Of a stretch of DNA of 64,000 nucleotides, positions 18,997 to 27,916 are shown in pieces (positions within the stretch are counted from its first letter, which is position 1; every line of letters starts with the position of its first letter). The translations under genes were made by a program, and so were the position numbers. Under the pieces are notes generated by a model. The model was not told the origin of the DNA and searched no databases. It was given only the letters and a program-made list of their open reading frames with translations. The stretch is from Thioalkalivibrio nitratireducens DSM 14787 (GTDB lineage: Bacteria; Pseudomonadota; Gammaproteobacteria; Ectothiorhodospirales; Ectothiorhodospiraceae): positions 3,748,501-3,812,500 of the forward strand of contig NC_019902.2 of assembly GCF_000321415.2 (NCBI RefSeq), read 5' to 3'.

Positions 18997-19178
18997 AACC
19001 GGAAGCCGCTGCACGGCCTCGGAGCGGATGAAAACACCCCCGTCACTGCGAAGGATGACGCTCCCCCCGCACGGCGGGATCCGGGTTGCCCATGCGCATG
19101 CAACGGGGTCCGCGCAAACAACCCGGGTGCGCGCAACGCCGCCGGGCGCAGCAGGCACGAGGTCAGTATCACCTGACG

Positions 19179-19778
19179 TCAGTCCGGGGGAATGCGAATC
19201 CGGGCCAGCGCCGGCCCCAGGCGCCGAATCACCGCCGGGTCGTTGGCGGTCTTGGCCAGCATCAGCATGCCTTCCATGTAGGCAAGCATCGCCTCGGCGG
19301 TCGCCCGGACATCGACCGGACCCGTCTCTCCGATCGCGACCGCATCCTCGATCACATGTTCGAAACGCGTGCGAATCGCGGCGAACACGGCCCCGAGCCG
19401 GCGGCGGATGGCCTCGTCGGTGGTGGCGAGTTCCAGCGCCAGGTTGCCGAACGGACAGCCGGGCATGCGGCCCGTCGCGGCCATCGCCCCCTGCTGGAAA
19501 CCGCAGAGGTGATCCACGAACCGCTCCAACCTCCGCAGCGGCGGCACGTCGCGTCCGAAGGCCGGTGACAGCACCTGCTCGTCCAGGATCCGCCGCAGCT
19601 CGTCGATCACGGCCAGGCTGAGGTCCTGCTTGCTCGGGAAGAAATGATAGAAGCTGCCCTTCCTGGTGCGGGCCTGCGCGCAGATCTCGGCGACGCCCAC
19701 GCCGGTATAGCTGCGGCGGTGGATCAGGTCGCAGGCGCTGTCGACGATCCGCTGCCTCGTCTCGCATTGATCGGTCAT
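19179..19778 (-). CDS. TetR/AcrR-family transcriptional repressor
   Basis: A 199-aa regulator. The N-terminal helix-turn-helix (about residues 8-52) has the signature GVGVAEICAQARTRKGSFYHFF. The C-terminal ligand domain contains Cys (GCPFGN), seen in TetR proteins that sense electrophiles. A GACC-N4-GGTC palindrome lies 16 bp upstream of its start, so it probably represses itself. The gene points away from the pcm-tolC genes, about 190 bp distant, which are possible further targets. Confidence 0.88.
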   Translation of the reverse strand: MTDQCETRQRIVDSACDLIHRRSYTGVGVAEICAQARTRKGSFYHFFPSKQDLSLAVIDELRRILDEQVLSPAFGRDVPPLRRLERFVDHLCGFQQGAMAATGRMPGCPFGNLALELATTDEAIRRRLGAVFAAIRTRFEHVIEDAVAIGETGPVDVRATAEAMLAYMEGMLMLAKTANDPAVIRRLGPALARIRIPPD

Positions 19779-19793
19779 CGCGCAAGGATGGTG

Positions 19794-19805
19794 GACCGTC
19801 CGGTC
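19794..19805. promoter_or_regulatory. TetR-type operator GACCGTCCGGTC
   Basis: Perfect palindrome GACC-N4-GGTC immediately upstream of the TetR gene. The core is identical to that described for NemR (GACC-N4-GGTC), a TetR repressor sensing electrophiles. Assignment to this regulator is inference from position and symmetry. Confidence 0.6.
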
Positions 19806-19965
19806 AAAGACAACGGGTAGGATTCCCCATTGCCAAGGCCACCGAGCGCGCGCAGGCGCACGACACGCGGCGTAGCGCCATGCCCTGCGCACGCAGCCAC
19901 TTGCCTCCCCCGGGCGGTCGCCGTACCCTGCGGCGGCGTTTGCGGATACGACGAGGACCCGATCG

Positions 19966-20622
19966 ATGGATTTCACCCTGGCGCGCGTGAACATGGTGGA
20001 GCAGCAGGTTCGCCCCTGGGATGTGCTCGACATGCGCGTCCTCGACGTCATGGAATCGTTGCCCAGGGAAACGTTCGTGCCCGCGGGCCGCGAGGGTTTG
20101 GCGTATGCGGATACCGAGATCCCGCTGGGTCACGGCGAGTCGATGCTGGCCCCGAGAGTGGTCGGGCGCTTGCTGCAGGCGCTGGCCCCCGGGGACAGCG
20201 AAACCGCGCTGGAGATTGGCACCGGCTCCGGTTTTGTCACCGCCTGCCTCGCGCGGCTCGCGGCGCAGGTCGACAGCGTCGAGCGCGTGGACGAATTCCG
20301 CCTGGCGGCCCGTGCGCGGTTGGAAGCACTCGGGATCGGCAATGCCTCTCTGCGAACCGCGACGGCGTCACCCGGCTGGACACCGCCGCGAAACCGCTAC
20401 GACGTGATCAGCGTCAACGGGGCGATGACGGACTACGACCCGTTCCTGCAGTCGAGCCTGAGCCTGGGCGGGCGCCTGTTCGTGGTGGTGGGCCGCCCGC
20501 CGGTGATGCACGCCCGGTTGGTGATCCGGGTCGCGGAGGACAGCTACCGCACCGAGACGCTGTTCGAGACCCGGCTGAAACCGCTGCTGGGCTTCGAACC
20601 GCGCCCCGAGTTCGTCTTCTGA
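19966..20622 (+). CDS. Protein-L-isoaspartate methyltransferase-like protein
   Basis: A 218-aa SAM-dependent methyltransferase of the Pcm family. Motif I reads ALEIGTGSGFVTACLA, preceded by the family-typical LGHGESMLAPRVVGRLLQAL segment. The group usually repairs isoaspartyl residues; this short version, found upstream of tolC in several gammaproteobacteria, may have diverged, since the C-terminal motif is degenerate. GAGGA precedes the ATG. It lies 88 bp upstream of tolC, in the same direction. Confidence 0.82.
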   Translation: MDFTLARVNMVEQQVRPWDVLDMRVLDVMESLPRETFVPAGREGLAYADTEIPLGHGESMLAPRVVGRLLQALAPGDSETALEIGTGSGFVTACLARLAAQVDSVERVDEFRLAARARLEALGIGNASLRTATASPGWTPPRNRYDVISVNGAMTDYDPFLQSSLSLGGRLFVVVGRPPVMHARLVIRVAEDSYRTETLFETRLKPLLGFEPRPEFVF

Positions 20623-20710
20623 CGGTCGCCGCCTGCCGGGGTCCGGCACGCCCATTGACGCCCGGGCTCTGCTAGCATATGCGGATCGCGATTTCCCGGG
20701 GATCCCTGCC

Positions 20711-22030
20711 ATGAAAATGCTTCGCGCCCTGTGCGCCACCGCCGTGTTCGCCGCCACCTGGGCGTTGCCCGCCCAGGCCGAGGACCTGCTGCAGGTATTC
20801 GAGCACGCCCAGATGGAGGACGCCCAGCTGCGGGCGGCCGAGGCCCAGTACCGGGCGGTGCTCGAGGCAAGACCGATCGCACGCTCGACGCTGCTGCCGC
20901 AGCTCTCGGCCGACGCCGAACTCGGTGCGTTCTACTCCGACCCGGACGGCAGCAGCAGCATCGACGGTTCCAGCCACAGCATCGGGCTGAACCTGAACCA
21001 GAGCCTGTTCGACCAGCGAAACCGGATCGGCGTGCGCCAGGCGGACCTGCAGATCTCCAGTGCCGCGGCCGAACTCGATGCCGCCCGGCAGGATCTGATC
21101 CTGCGCGTCGCCGAAGCCTATTTCGGCGTCCTGGTCGCCCGGGAGACGCTGGAGTTCCGCAGGGCCGAGCGCGAGGCCATCAGCCGGCAGCTCGAGCAGA
21201 CCCAGCGGCGCTTTGAGGTCGGGCTGATCGCGATCACCGACGTGAAGGAAGCGCAGGCGCAGTTTGACATTGCGTCTGCCGAGCAGATCGCGGCCGAGAA
21301 CGCGCTCAACCTCGCGCGCGAACAGCTCGCAGTGATCACCAACCGCTATTACGACCAACTCGCCGCCCTGGGAGAACACCTCGACATGCCCTCGCCGGAC
21401 CCTATGGATCCCCAGGACTGGGTCTCGGCGGCGCTCGAGAATAACCAGGAGCTGAACGCACAGCGCCTGAGTGCCGAGGTCGCCCGCGAACAGATCGGGC
21501 GCCAGCGCGCGGAGGGGCTGCCGACACTGGGGCTGGGGGCCTCGGTCAGCGACACCGGCTATTCCGGGGTGAACTCGGTGCCCGGAGGGCAGTTCAACGA
21601 CCGCACCGACGCCCAGATCGGGCTGCGGCTGGACGTGCCCCTGTACACCGGCGGGCGCGTCAGCGCGATCACCCGCGAAGCTCGGGAGCAGTTCGAGGCA
21701 GCGCAGGAGACGGTGGTGTTTACCCAGCGCCAGACGGTACAGAACACCCGGAACAGCTACCTTTCGGTGATCGCGAACGCATCCAGGGCGCGGGCGCTGG
21801 CTCAGGCGCTGCAATCCACGCAGGCAGCATTCGAATCGGCCCAGGCCGGCTTCGAGGTCGGCACGCGCACCCAGGTCGACGTGTTGCTGGCCCTGCGCGA
21901 GGTCTTCAGGGCCGAGCGCGATTATGCCGAGGCCCGCTATGGCTACCTGCTCGAGACCTTGCGCCTGCAGCGCGCGGTCGGGAGCCTCAGCCTCGCCGAC
22001 CTGCAGCGCATCAATGCCTTCCTGGAATAA
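20711..22030 (+). CDS. tolC: TolC-family outer membrane channel
   Basis: Outer-membrane efflux/secretion duct, 439 aa. A signal peptide (about residues 1-23, cleaved after AQA) precedes EDLLQVFEHAQ. Two repeats of the OEP coiled-coil unit follow, with the characteristic AYFGVLVARETLEF and a second copy around NSYLSVIANASRARAL. It would form the trimeric exit of type I secretion or RND/MFS pumps. No inner-membrane pump is adjacent, so the partner is unknown. Confidence 0.93.
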   Translation: MKMLRALCATAVFAATWALPAQAEDLLQVFEHAQMEDAQLRAAEAQYRAVLEARPIARSTLLPQLSADAELGAFYSDPDGSSSIDGSSHSIGLNLNQSLFDQRNRIGVRQADLQISSAAAELDAARQDLILRVAEAYFGVLVARETLEFRRAEREAISRQLEQTQRRFEVGLIAITDVKEAQAQFDIASAEQIAAENALNLAREQLAVITNRYYDQLAALGEHLDMPSPDPMDPQDWVSAALENNQELNAQRLSAEVAREQIGRQRAEGLPTLGLGASVSDTGYSGVNSVPGGQFNDRTDAQIGLRLDVPLYTGGRVSAITREAREQFEAAQETVVFTQRQTVQNTRNSYLSVIANASRARALAQALQSTQAAFESAQAGFEVGTRTQVDVLLALREVFRAERDYAEARYGYLLETLRLQRAVGSLSLADLQRINAFLE

Positions 22031-22108
22031 CGCCCCGCACAGGTCCGGCACGCGATCGCCGGCAGCGCGCGCGAGCACCAGCGCCCAGCCAACGGAGACA
22101 CCCGCCCG

Positions 22109-22255
22109 ATGCGTCATCTCGGCACCCTGCTTCTCGGAATCTGGCTCGTTCTGTACGGGCTGCAGGGACTGCTGGGCCTTCGGTTCCAGTATGATCACTT
22201 GGTTCTGAGCGCTCTCGCTCTGGTGGCGGGAGTACTGCTGATCCTGCGGCGCTGA
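22109..22255 (+). CDS. 48-aa membrane protein of unknown function
   Basis: Small ORF starting MRHLGTLLLGIWLVLYGLQG and ending VLLILRR. Two hydrophobic stretches (about residues 4-24 and 30-46) separated by RFQYDH suggest a hairpin in the inner membrane, with positive ends in the cytoplasm. A GGAGA ribosome-binding site lies about 10 bases upstream, and the next gene starts five bases after the stop. The spacing and the clean membrane topology support a real gene. I do not recognise a family. Confidence 0.65.
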   Translation: MRHLGTLLLGIWLVLYGLQGLLGLRFQYDHLVLSALALVAGVLLILRR

Positions 22256-22260
22256 ACCCT

Positions 22261-23112
22261 ATGCGTCTGACACCTGCCGAGTACCGGGATCTTCCGCACC
22301 GCCGGATCACCCTGCTGGGAATGTCGGGGGTCGGCAAGACACACCTGTCGAACATGCTCCGGCGCGAAGACTGGTTTCATTATTCCGGCGACTACCGGAT
22401 CGGCACCCGTTACCTGAGCGAGCCGATCCTGGACAACATCAAGGCACAGGCGATGCAGGTTCCGTTTCTGCGCGACCTGCTGCGCGCCGACTCGATCCAG
22501 ATCATCAACAACATCACCGTCGACAACCTGCATCCCGTGTCCAGTTTTCTGGGCAAGCTCGGCAACCCCGAACGCGGCGGGCTCTCGCTCACCGAGTTCA
22601 AGCGCCGCCAGGCCCTGCACCATGCCGCCGAGGTGCAGGCAATGCTGGACGTGCCGGACTTCATTCACAAGGCGCAGATTCTGTTCGACTATCCCCATTT
22701 CATCAACGATGCCGGCGGCTCGGTCAGCGAACTGGATGCGCCGGAGGTGCTCGAAACCCTGGCACAGCACACCCTGCTCCTGTACATCCGCGCCACAGAC
22801 AAGAACCAGCGCGCGCTGATTGCGCGGGCCGAACGCGAACCCAAGCCGCTGTATTATCGTGAGGCCTTCCTCGACAAGCAGTTGACCCATTACATGTCCC
22901 AGCACGACCTCGACTACGTGGCCCAGATCGACCCCGACGATTTCGTCCGCTGGGTGTTTCCATACCTGTTCCAGTCCCGGCTGCCGCGCTACGAGGCGAT
23001 TGCCCGGGACTACGGCTACACCGTACTGAGCAGCGAGGTCGCACAAGTCGGGTCGGCGTCCGACTTCGACGACCTGGTGCAGCTCGCGCTGGACCGCGGA
23101 GGGCGGATCTGA
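22261..23112 (+). CDS. P-loop NTPase/kinase-like protein coupled to metA
   Basis: A 283-aa soluble protein with a Walker A motif GMSGVGKTHLS at about residues 19-29. A plausible Walker B-like strand is QILFDYPHF near 141. The rest is mixed alpha/beta with many His and Tyr. I know no assigned function; the size and loop resemble small kinases of the AAA/nucleotide-kinase fold. Its TGA overlaps the metA ATG by one base, so translation of the two is coupled. The 48-aa membrane gene precedes it by five bases. Confidence 0.75.
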   Translation: MRLTPAEYRDLPHRRITLLGMSGVGKTHLSNMLRREDWFHYSGDYRIGTRYLSEPILDNIKAQAMQVPFLRDLLRADSIQIINNITVDNLHPVSSFLGKLGNPERGGLSLTEFKRRQALHHAAEVQAMLDVPDFIHKAQILFDYPHFINDAGGSVSELDAPEVLETLAQHTLLLYIRATDKNQRALIARAEREPKPLYYREAFLDKQLTHYMSQHDLDYVAQIDPDDFVRWVFPYLFQSRLPRYEAIARDYGYTVLSSEVAQVGSASDFDDLVQLALDRGGRI

Positions 23113-24182
23113 TGCCGCTGGTTGCCCACTCCAACCTGCCGACCTTCGAACGCCTGCGCAAGGAAGGCGGTACCGTGTTACCCAACGACTACGCGCTGCA
23201 CCAGGACATCCGCGCGCTGCACATCGGCCTGCTCAACATGATGCCCGATGCCGCGCTGGCCGCCACCGAACGCCAGTTCTTCCGCCTAGTCGGCGAGAGC
23301 AACCAGATCGCGCAGTTCTACATGCATCCCTTCACGCTGGCCGAACTGCCGCGTGGCCCGGGGGGGCAGGCCCATGTCGAGCGGTACTACGAAACGTTCG
23401 ACACCATCCAGCGCGAGGGCCTCGATGCGCTGATCATCACCGGGGCGAACGTGAGTCAGCCCGACCTGGCGCTGGAGCCGTTCTGGGAACCGCTCGCAGA
23501 GGTGGTCGAATGGGCCTGGAAGAACGTCACCTCCACGCTGTGCTCGTGCCTAACCACCCATGCAGTGATGCAGTCGCGCTACGGAGAGCGCCGCCGGCAC
23601 CGGGGCGCGAAGCTCTGGGGGGTGTTCGACCATCGGGTGGTCGACCGCACGCATCCGCTGGTGGCCGGCGTGAACACCCGCTTCGACGTGCCCCACTCGC
23701 GCTTCAACGACGTATCCCGCGAGCAGTTCGATCGCCACCGGTTGAAAGTGCTGGTCGAAAGCGAGCGAGCCGGCGTGCACCTCGCGGTGTCGGAGGACGG
23801 GTTCCGGCTGGTGTTCTTCCAGGGGCACCCGGAATACGACAGCATCAGCCTGCTGAAAGAGTACAAGCGCGAGGTACTGCGTTTCGTAAACGGCGAGCGC
23901 GAGGAATTCCCGCCGCTGCCCGAGCGCTACCTGTCACCGCAGGCCGCGGCGATCCTGGAGGAACACCGCGAACGCGTCGAGCAGGCCCGGCAACGGCGCG
24001 TGCCGGCACCCGAATTGCCAGAACCGCTGCTGGTGGGCCGACTCGACAACACCTGGCACGATAGCGCGCTCGCAGTGGTCAACAACTGGATCGGCAACGT
24101 CTACCAGTTTACGAACCACGACCGCCGCATTCCTTTCCGGCCCGGCGTCGACCCCAACGCGCCCCTGAACTGGAGCCGCTGA
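23112..24182 (+). CDS. metA: Homoserine O-acyltransferase, MetA/HTS family
   Basis: Acylates homoserine at the start of methionine synthesis; 356 aa, longer than E. coli MetA by about 45 residues at the C-terminus. The glutamine-amidotransferase-like fold shows the nucleophile region STLCSCLTTHAVMQ with catalytic Cys, the His-Glu part FFQGHPEYD, and the MMPDAALAATERQF segment near the N-terminus. Whether it uses succinyl- or acetyl-CoA cannot be read safely, since MetA enzymes switch with single residues. It is translationally coupled to the P-loop gene. Confidence 0.92.
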   Translation: MPLVAHSNLPTFERLRKEGGTVLPNDYALHQDIRALHIGLLNMMPDAALAATERQFFRLVGESNQIAQFYMHPFTLAELPRGPGGQAHVERYYETFDTIQREGLDALIITGANVSQPDLALEPFWEPLAEVVEWAWKNVTSTLCSCLTTHAVMQSRYGERRRHRGAKLWGVFDHRVVDRTHPLVAGVNTRFDVPHSRFNDVSREQFDRHRLKVLVESERAGVHLAVSEDGFRLVFFQGHPEYDSISLLKEYKREVLRFVNGEREEFPPLPERYLSPQAAAILEEHRERVEQARQRRVPAPELPEPLLVGRLDNTWHDSALAVVNNWIGNVYQFTNHDRRIPFRPGVDPNAPLNWSR

Positions 24183-24228
24183 AGGGTTGAGGGCTGCGGC
24201 CCGCACCCGATCGGCTCCCGAGACACCG

Positions 24229-25548
24229 ATGTCACGCGAACCTGCCTCCGACACGCCGATGACCGCGCTGTACGAGACCATCGCAGGCGATGAGGATGCC
24301 CGTGTCTGCAGCGACATCCCGGAAGAGGCGTGCAATGCCCAGCCGATCAACTTTTTCGTCCACCTGGTGTCCAATACGCTCAGCAAGGTCGGGGACGAGC
24401 TCGCCTCCGCACGCCTGGTGCTGGCGTGGATGCTGGGGGCGCTGGGTGCACCTGCAGCGTTCGCGGGCTTTCTGGTGCCGATCCGCGAGTCCGGATCGCT
24501 GATCCCGCAGCTGTTCGTTGCCGCGGCCATCCGGCGCCAGCCGGTGCGCAAGTGGTTCTGGGTGCTTGGCAGCGTCGGTCAGGGCCTGGCCGTTGCCCTG
24601 ATGGCGGTCGTCGCGCTGACGCTGGAGGGTGCGGCCGCCGGCTGGGCCATCCTGGCGCTGCTAATCGTGTTCGCGCTGTCCCGGGGCGTGAACTCGGTGG
24701 CCTCCAAGGACGTGCTCGGGAAAACCATCGCGAAGCGGCGGCGTGGCACCGTGATGGGCTATGCGGCATCGGCAGCGGGCCTTGCGACGCTGGGCCTCGG
24801 CCTGTATCTGACCCTGGCGAATCTGGAGCATGCGGGAGTCGGGCTGTTTGCCGCGCTGCTCGCCGCCGCGGCCGGCGTGTGGTGGCTGTCGGCAGCGGTA
24901 TTCGCCGGACTGCACGAACATCCGGGTGCCACCGAGGGTGGCGGCAACGCGGTCTCCGAGGCGATACGTTCGCTTGGCCTGCTCTGGAGGGATCGCGACT
25001 TCGGCCACTTCGTGCTGACCCGCGCGCTGCTGATGAGCACTGCGCTGGCCCTGCCTTTCTACGTACTGCTCGCCGAGGCGGCGACCTCGGGCAGCTTCGT
25101 GACCCTCGGCCTGCTGATCCTCGCGACCGGACTGGCCTCGGCGGTCAGCGCCCCGATCTGGGGTCGCGCGTCCGACCGCTCATCGCGCCAAGTGCTGATC
25201 GTGTCCGGCCTGATCGCCGGACTGCTCGGGATCGTGCTGGCCACCGCGAGCTGGAGCGGAATGGCGCCGGCGCTCGATGGCTGGGTCTTCGCGGTGTTCT
25301 TTTTCGTACTCGGTGTGAGTCACGCGGGGGTACGCCTGGGCCGCAAGACGTATCTGGTCGACATGGCCACCCAGCAGACCCGTGCCGCGTTCACTGCGGT
25401 CAGCAATACCGTAATCGGCGTGCTATTGCTGGTCGGCGGCCTGTTCGGGCTGCTGGCGCAACTGGCCGGCACCGAGTTTGCAATCCTGCTACTGGCCCTG
25501 TTCAGCCTTGCCGGCGCCGCAAGCGCCTGGCGCATGCGGGAGATCTGA
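24229..25548 (+). CDS. Major facilitator superfamily transporter
   Basis: A 439-aa protein with about 12 membrane helices after a ~45-residue polar N-terminus. The helix 2-3 type loop shows GRASDRSSRQ in the second half, a variant of the MFS GxxxDRxGRR motif, and SKDVLGKTIAKRRRGTVMGY in the first. Substrate is unknown. The reading frame is open to 24187, but ATG-24229 or ATG-24259 are more likely starts. It lies between metA and an ABC-F gene in the same direction, which may indicate one transcript. Confidence 0.82.
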   Translation: MSREPASDTPMTALYETIAGDEDARVCSDIPEEACNAQPINFFVHLVSNTLSKVGDELASARLVLAWMLGALGAPAAFAGFLVPIRESGSLIPQLFVAAAIRRQPVRKWFWVLGSVGQGLAVALMAVVALTLEGAAAGWAILALLIVFALSRGVNSVASKDVLGKTIAKRRRGTVMGYAASAAGLATLGLGLYLTLANLEHAGVGLFAALLAAAAGVWWLSAAVFAGLHEHPGATEGGGNAVSEAIRSLGLLWRDRDFGHFVLTRALLMSTALALPFYVLLAEAATSGSFVTLGLLILATGLASAVSAPIWGRASDRSSRQVLIVSGLIAGLLGIVLATASWSGMAPALDGWVFAVFFFVLGVSHAGVRLGRKTYLVDMATQQTRAAFTAVSNTVIGVLLLVGGLFGLLAQLAGTEFAILLLALFSLAGAASAWRMREI

Positions 25549-25552
25549 ACCC

Positions 25553-27487
25553 TTGGCACTGGTGACGCTCCGTGGCATCCGCCTGGCCTATGGCCTGGCA
25601 GCCCTGCTCGATGGCATCGATCTCGCCCTGAACCCGGGCGAGCGCGTCTGCATCGTCGGCCGCAATGGCGAGGGCAAGTCGACGCTGCTGAAGATCCTCG
25701 CTGGCCGGATCCACCCCGATTCCGGCGAGAGCACGCGCACCGACGGACTGGTAACCGCCTACCTGACCCAGGAGCTTCCCGAGGACGTTCACGGCAGCGT
25801 TTTCGACGTGGTCGCCGATGGATTGGGCGAGAATGGTCGCCTGCTCGAACGCTACCATCACCTCAGCCTGGAGGCCGCCCAGGGGGGCACGGCTGCCCTG
25901 GAGGCCATGGGCCGGGTGCAGGCGGAACTGGAAGCGATCGACGGCTGGGCGTTGCAAAACCGCGTAGAAACCACCCTGTCGCGCCTGGAGCTCCCGCCCG
26001 ACCAGCCATTCGCCGAACTCTCCGGGGGCTTGCGGCGCAGGGTCTGGCTGGCGCGAGAACTGGTGCGGAATCCCGACCTGCTGCTGCTCGACGAACCGAC
26101 CAACCACCTCGACATCGCCGCGATCGCCTGGCTCGAAAACATGCTCGCCGGCACCGCGATGACCATGGTGTTCATCACCCACGACCGCGGCTTCATGGAG
26201 CGGCTGGCTACCCGCATCGTGGAACTCGACCGCGGGCAGTTGTATGAACACCCGCCCAGCCTGGAGGCGCTGCGCCAGCGCCAGGCCGAAAGGCTCGAGA
26301 CCGAGGTGCGGCAGAATGCCGAGTTCGACAAGAAGCTGGCGCAGGAAGAGGCCTGGATCCGCCAGGGCATCAAGGCCCGGCGCACCCGCAACGAGGGGCG
26401 TGTCCGGGCCCTCGAGCGGCTGCGCCAGCAGCGTGCCGAACGGCACGAACGTCAGGGCCAGGTCCGGCTGGCGCTGAAACCCGAGCAGCGCTCGGGCCGG
26501 CGCGTGATCGAGGCGGAGCGCGCCAGCTTCGGCTACGACGGGGTGCCGGTGATCCGCGGCCTCGACCTGCTGCTGCAGCGCGGCGACCGGCTCGGGATCG
26601 TCGGACCCAACGGGGCCGGCAAGACCACGCTGTTGCGCGGGCTCCTGGGTGCACTCGCCCCGATCTCCGGTAGCGTCACGCTCGGCACTCAGCTCGAAAT
26701 CGCGTACTTCGACCAGACGCGGGCCCAACTCGACGAAGACGCGACCGTGCAGGACACGGTCGGCCAGGGCCGCGACCGGATTACGGTCAACGGCGTCACG
26801 CGCCACGTGCTCAGCTACCTGGAAGACTTTCTGTTCCCGCCGGCCCGTTCGCGCCAGCCGGTCTCGGCGCTCTCGGGCGGCGAGCGCAACCGCCTGCTGC
26901 TGGCCCAGCTGTTCCTGCGCCCGGCGAACCTGCTGGTGCTGGACGAGCCGACCAACGATCTGGATGTCGAAACCCTGGAACTCCTCGAGACGCTTCTGAT
27001 CGAGTACACCGGCACGGTGATCGTGGTCAGCCACGACCGCGCATTCCTGGACAACGTGGTCACCAGCACGCTGGTGCTGGACGGCCAGGGTGGTTGCGAG
27101 GAATTCGTCGGCGGCTGGTCCGACCTGCCGGAACGCGTCACTGCCCCGTTGCTGGAGACGCGCATCCAGGCCAGCGGGCCAACGGTGGGCGCCCCCGCCC
27201 TGAGCACACCGCAAACCCCGGCACCGCCGGACCGGAGTCCGGCCCCGCCGAAGCCGGCTGCGCGCAAGCTTTCCTACCGGGATGCCCGGGAACTCGAGCA
27301 GTTGCCGGGCCGCATCGAACAACTCGAATCGGAGCGCGAAGCCCTCGCGGGGCAGCTCTCGGACCCCGAACTCTTCCGCAACGCCCCGGACCGCGTGCCG
27401 GAACTGCAGACGACACTGCAGCGACTGGAGGAGGAACTCGCTGCCGCCTACGCACGCTGGGAGGCGCTCGAGTCCGCCGATAGCTAG
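25553..27487 (+). CDS. uup: ABC-F family ATPase, Uup-like
   Basis: A 644-aa soluble ATPase with two ABC domains and no membrane part. Walker A motifs read GRNGEGKSTLLK and GPNGAGKTTLLRG, the signatures are LSGGLRRR and LSGGERNR, and each Walker B is followed by DEPTNxLD. The charged linker between domains and a C-terminal coiled coil (about residues 580-644) match Uup, which acts on ribosomes or branched DNA intermediates. The TTG start, four bases after the MFS stop, is chosen because upstream sequence belongs to that gene. Confidence 0.93.
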   Translation: MALVTLRGIRLAYGLAALLDGIDLALNPGERVCIVGRNGEGKSTLLKILAGRIHPDSGESTRTDGLVTAYLTQELPEDVHGSVFDVVADGLGENGRLLERYHHLSLEAAQGGTAALEAMGRVQAELEAIDGWALQNRVETTLSRLELPPDQPFAELSGGLRRRVWLARELVRNPDLLLLDEPTNHLDIAAIAWLENMLAGTAMTMVFITHDRGFMERLATRIVELDRGQLYEHPPSLEALRQRQAERLETEVRQNAEFDKKLAQEEAWIRQGIKARRTRNEGRVRALERLRQQRAERHERQGQVRLALKPEQRSGRRVIEAERASFGYDGVPVIRGLDLLLQRGDRLGIVGPNGAGKTTLLRGLLGALAPISGSVTLGTQLEIAYFDQTRAQLDEDATVQDTVGQGRDRITVNGVTRHVLSYLEDFLFPPARSRQPVSALSGGERNRLLLAQLFLRPANLLVLDEPTNDLDVETLELLETLLIEYTGTVIVVSHDRAFLDNVVTSTLVLDGQGGCEEFVGGWSDLPERVTAPLLETRIQASGPTVGAPALSTPQTPAPPDRSPAPPKPAARKLSYRDARELEQLPGRIEQLESEREALAGQLSDPELFRNAPDRVPELQTTLQRLEEELAAAYARWEALESADS

Positions 27488-27916
27488 CTTTCATGGTGCC
27501 TGGCCACCTCCGCGGCGATCAAGGATGCGCAGACCCCATGGATCGCCTCGCAATCCATGAAAGCTTCGGCGGTCGCCCAATGGCGGAGCCAACAAAACAA
27601 ACCCTTTCGCACACATCGTTGCGATGCGATCCCTATCAGGGTGGAAGAGACTGGGAACCGTCATCCGCCGCGCCCAAACCGGGGTTGTCGCGGGCGCCGC
27701 GAATGCCGGGCCGCGAATGGTGCTGCCATCTTCCGCCCTTCGCCTCCGCCGGGTCACGGGCGTTGTCGATGGCCCGGGTCTGGGATTCTGATCGTGGGTC
27801 GCCGTACCGCCAGCGTCGGCACACCCTGCGCGCTTCCGCCGTTGGGATCCGCAGGAACGCGAACGGCCGCCCCGGGCTCGGGATCCGCTTCCGACCGCCG
27901 GCACCACACCAGGCGC
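27488..27916. other. 429-bp gap between convergent uup and tmcA
   Basis: No supported gene. Frames on both strands are open only because of high GC. One small palindrome, CCCTATCAGGG near 27633, occurs once. No T-tract terminator is evident for either neighbour. Confidence 0.4.

Noticed and set aside
27620-27660. CCCTATCAGGG with neighbouring sequence looked like a CRISPR repeat
   Set aside because: Only one copy is present, no spacer-like spacing exists, and no cas gene is in the window.
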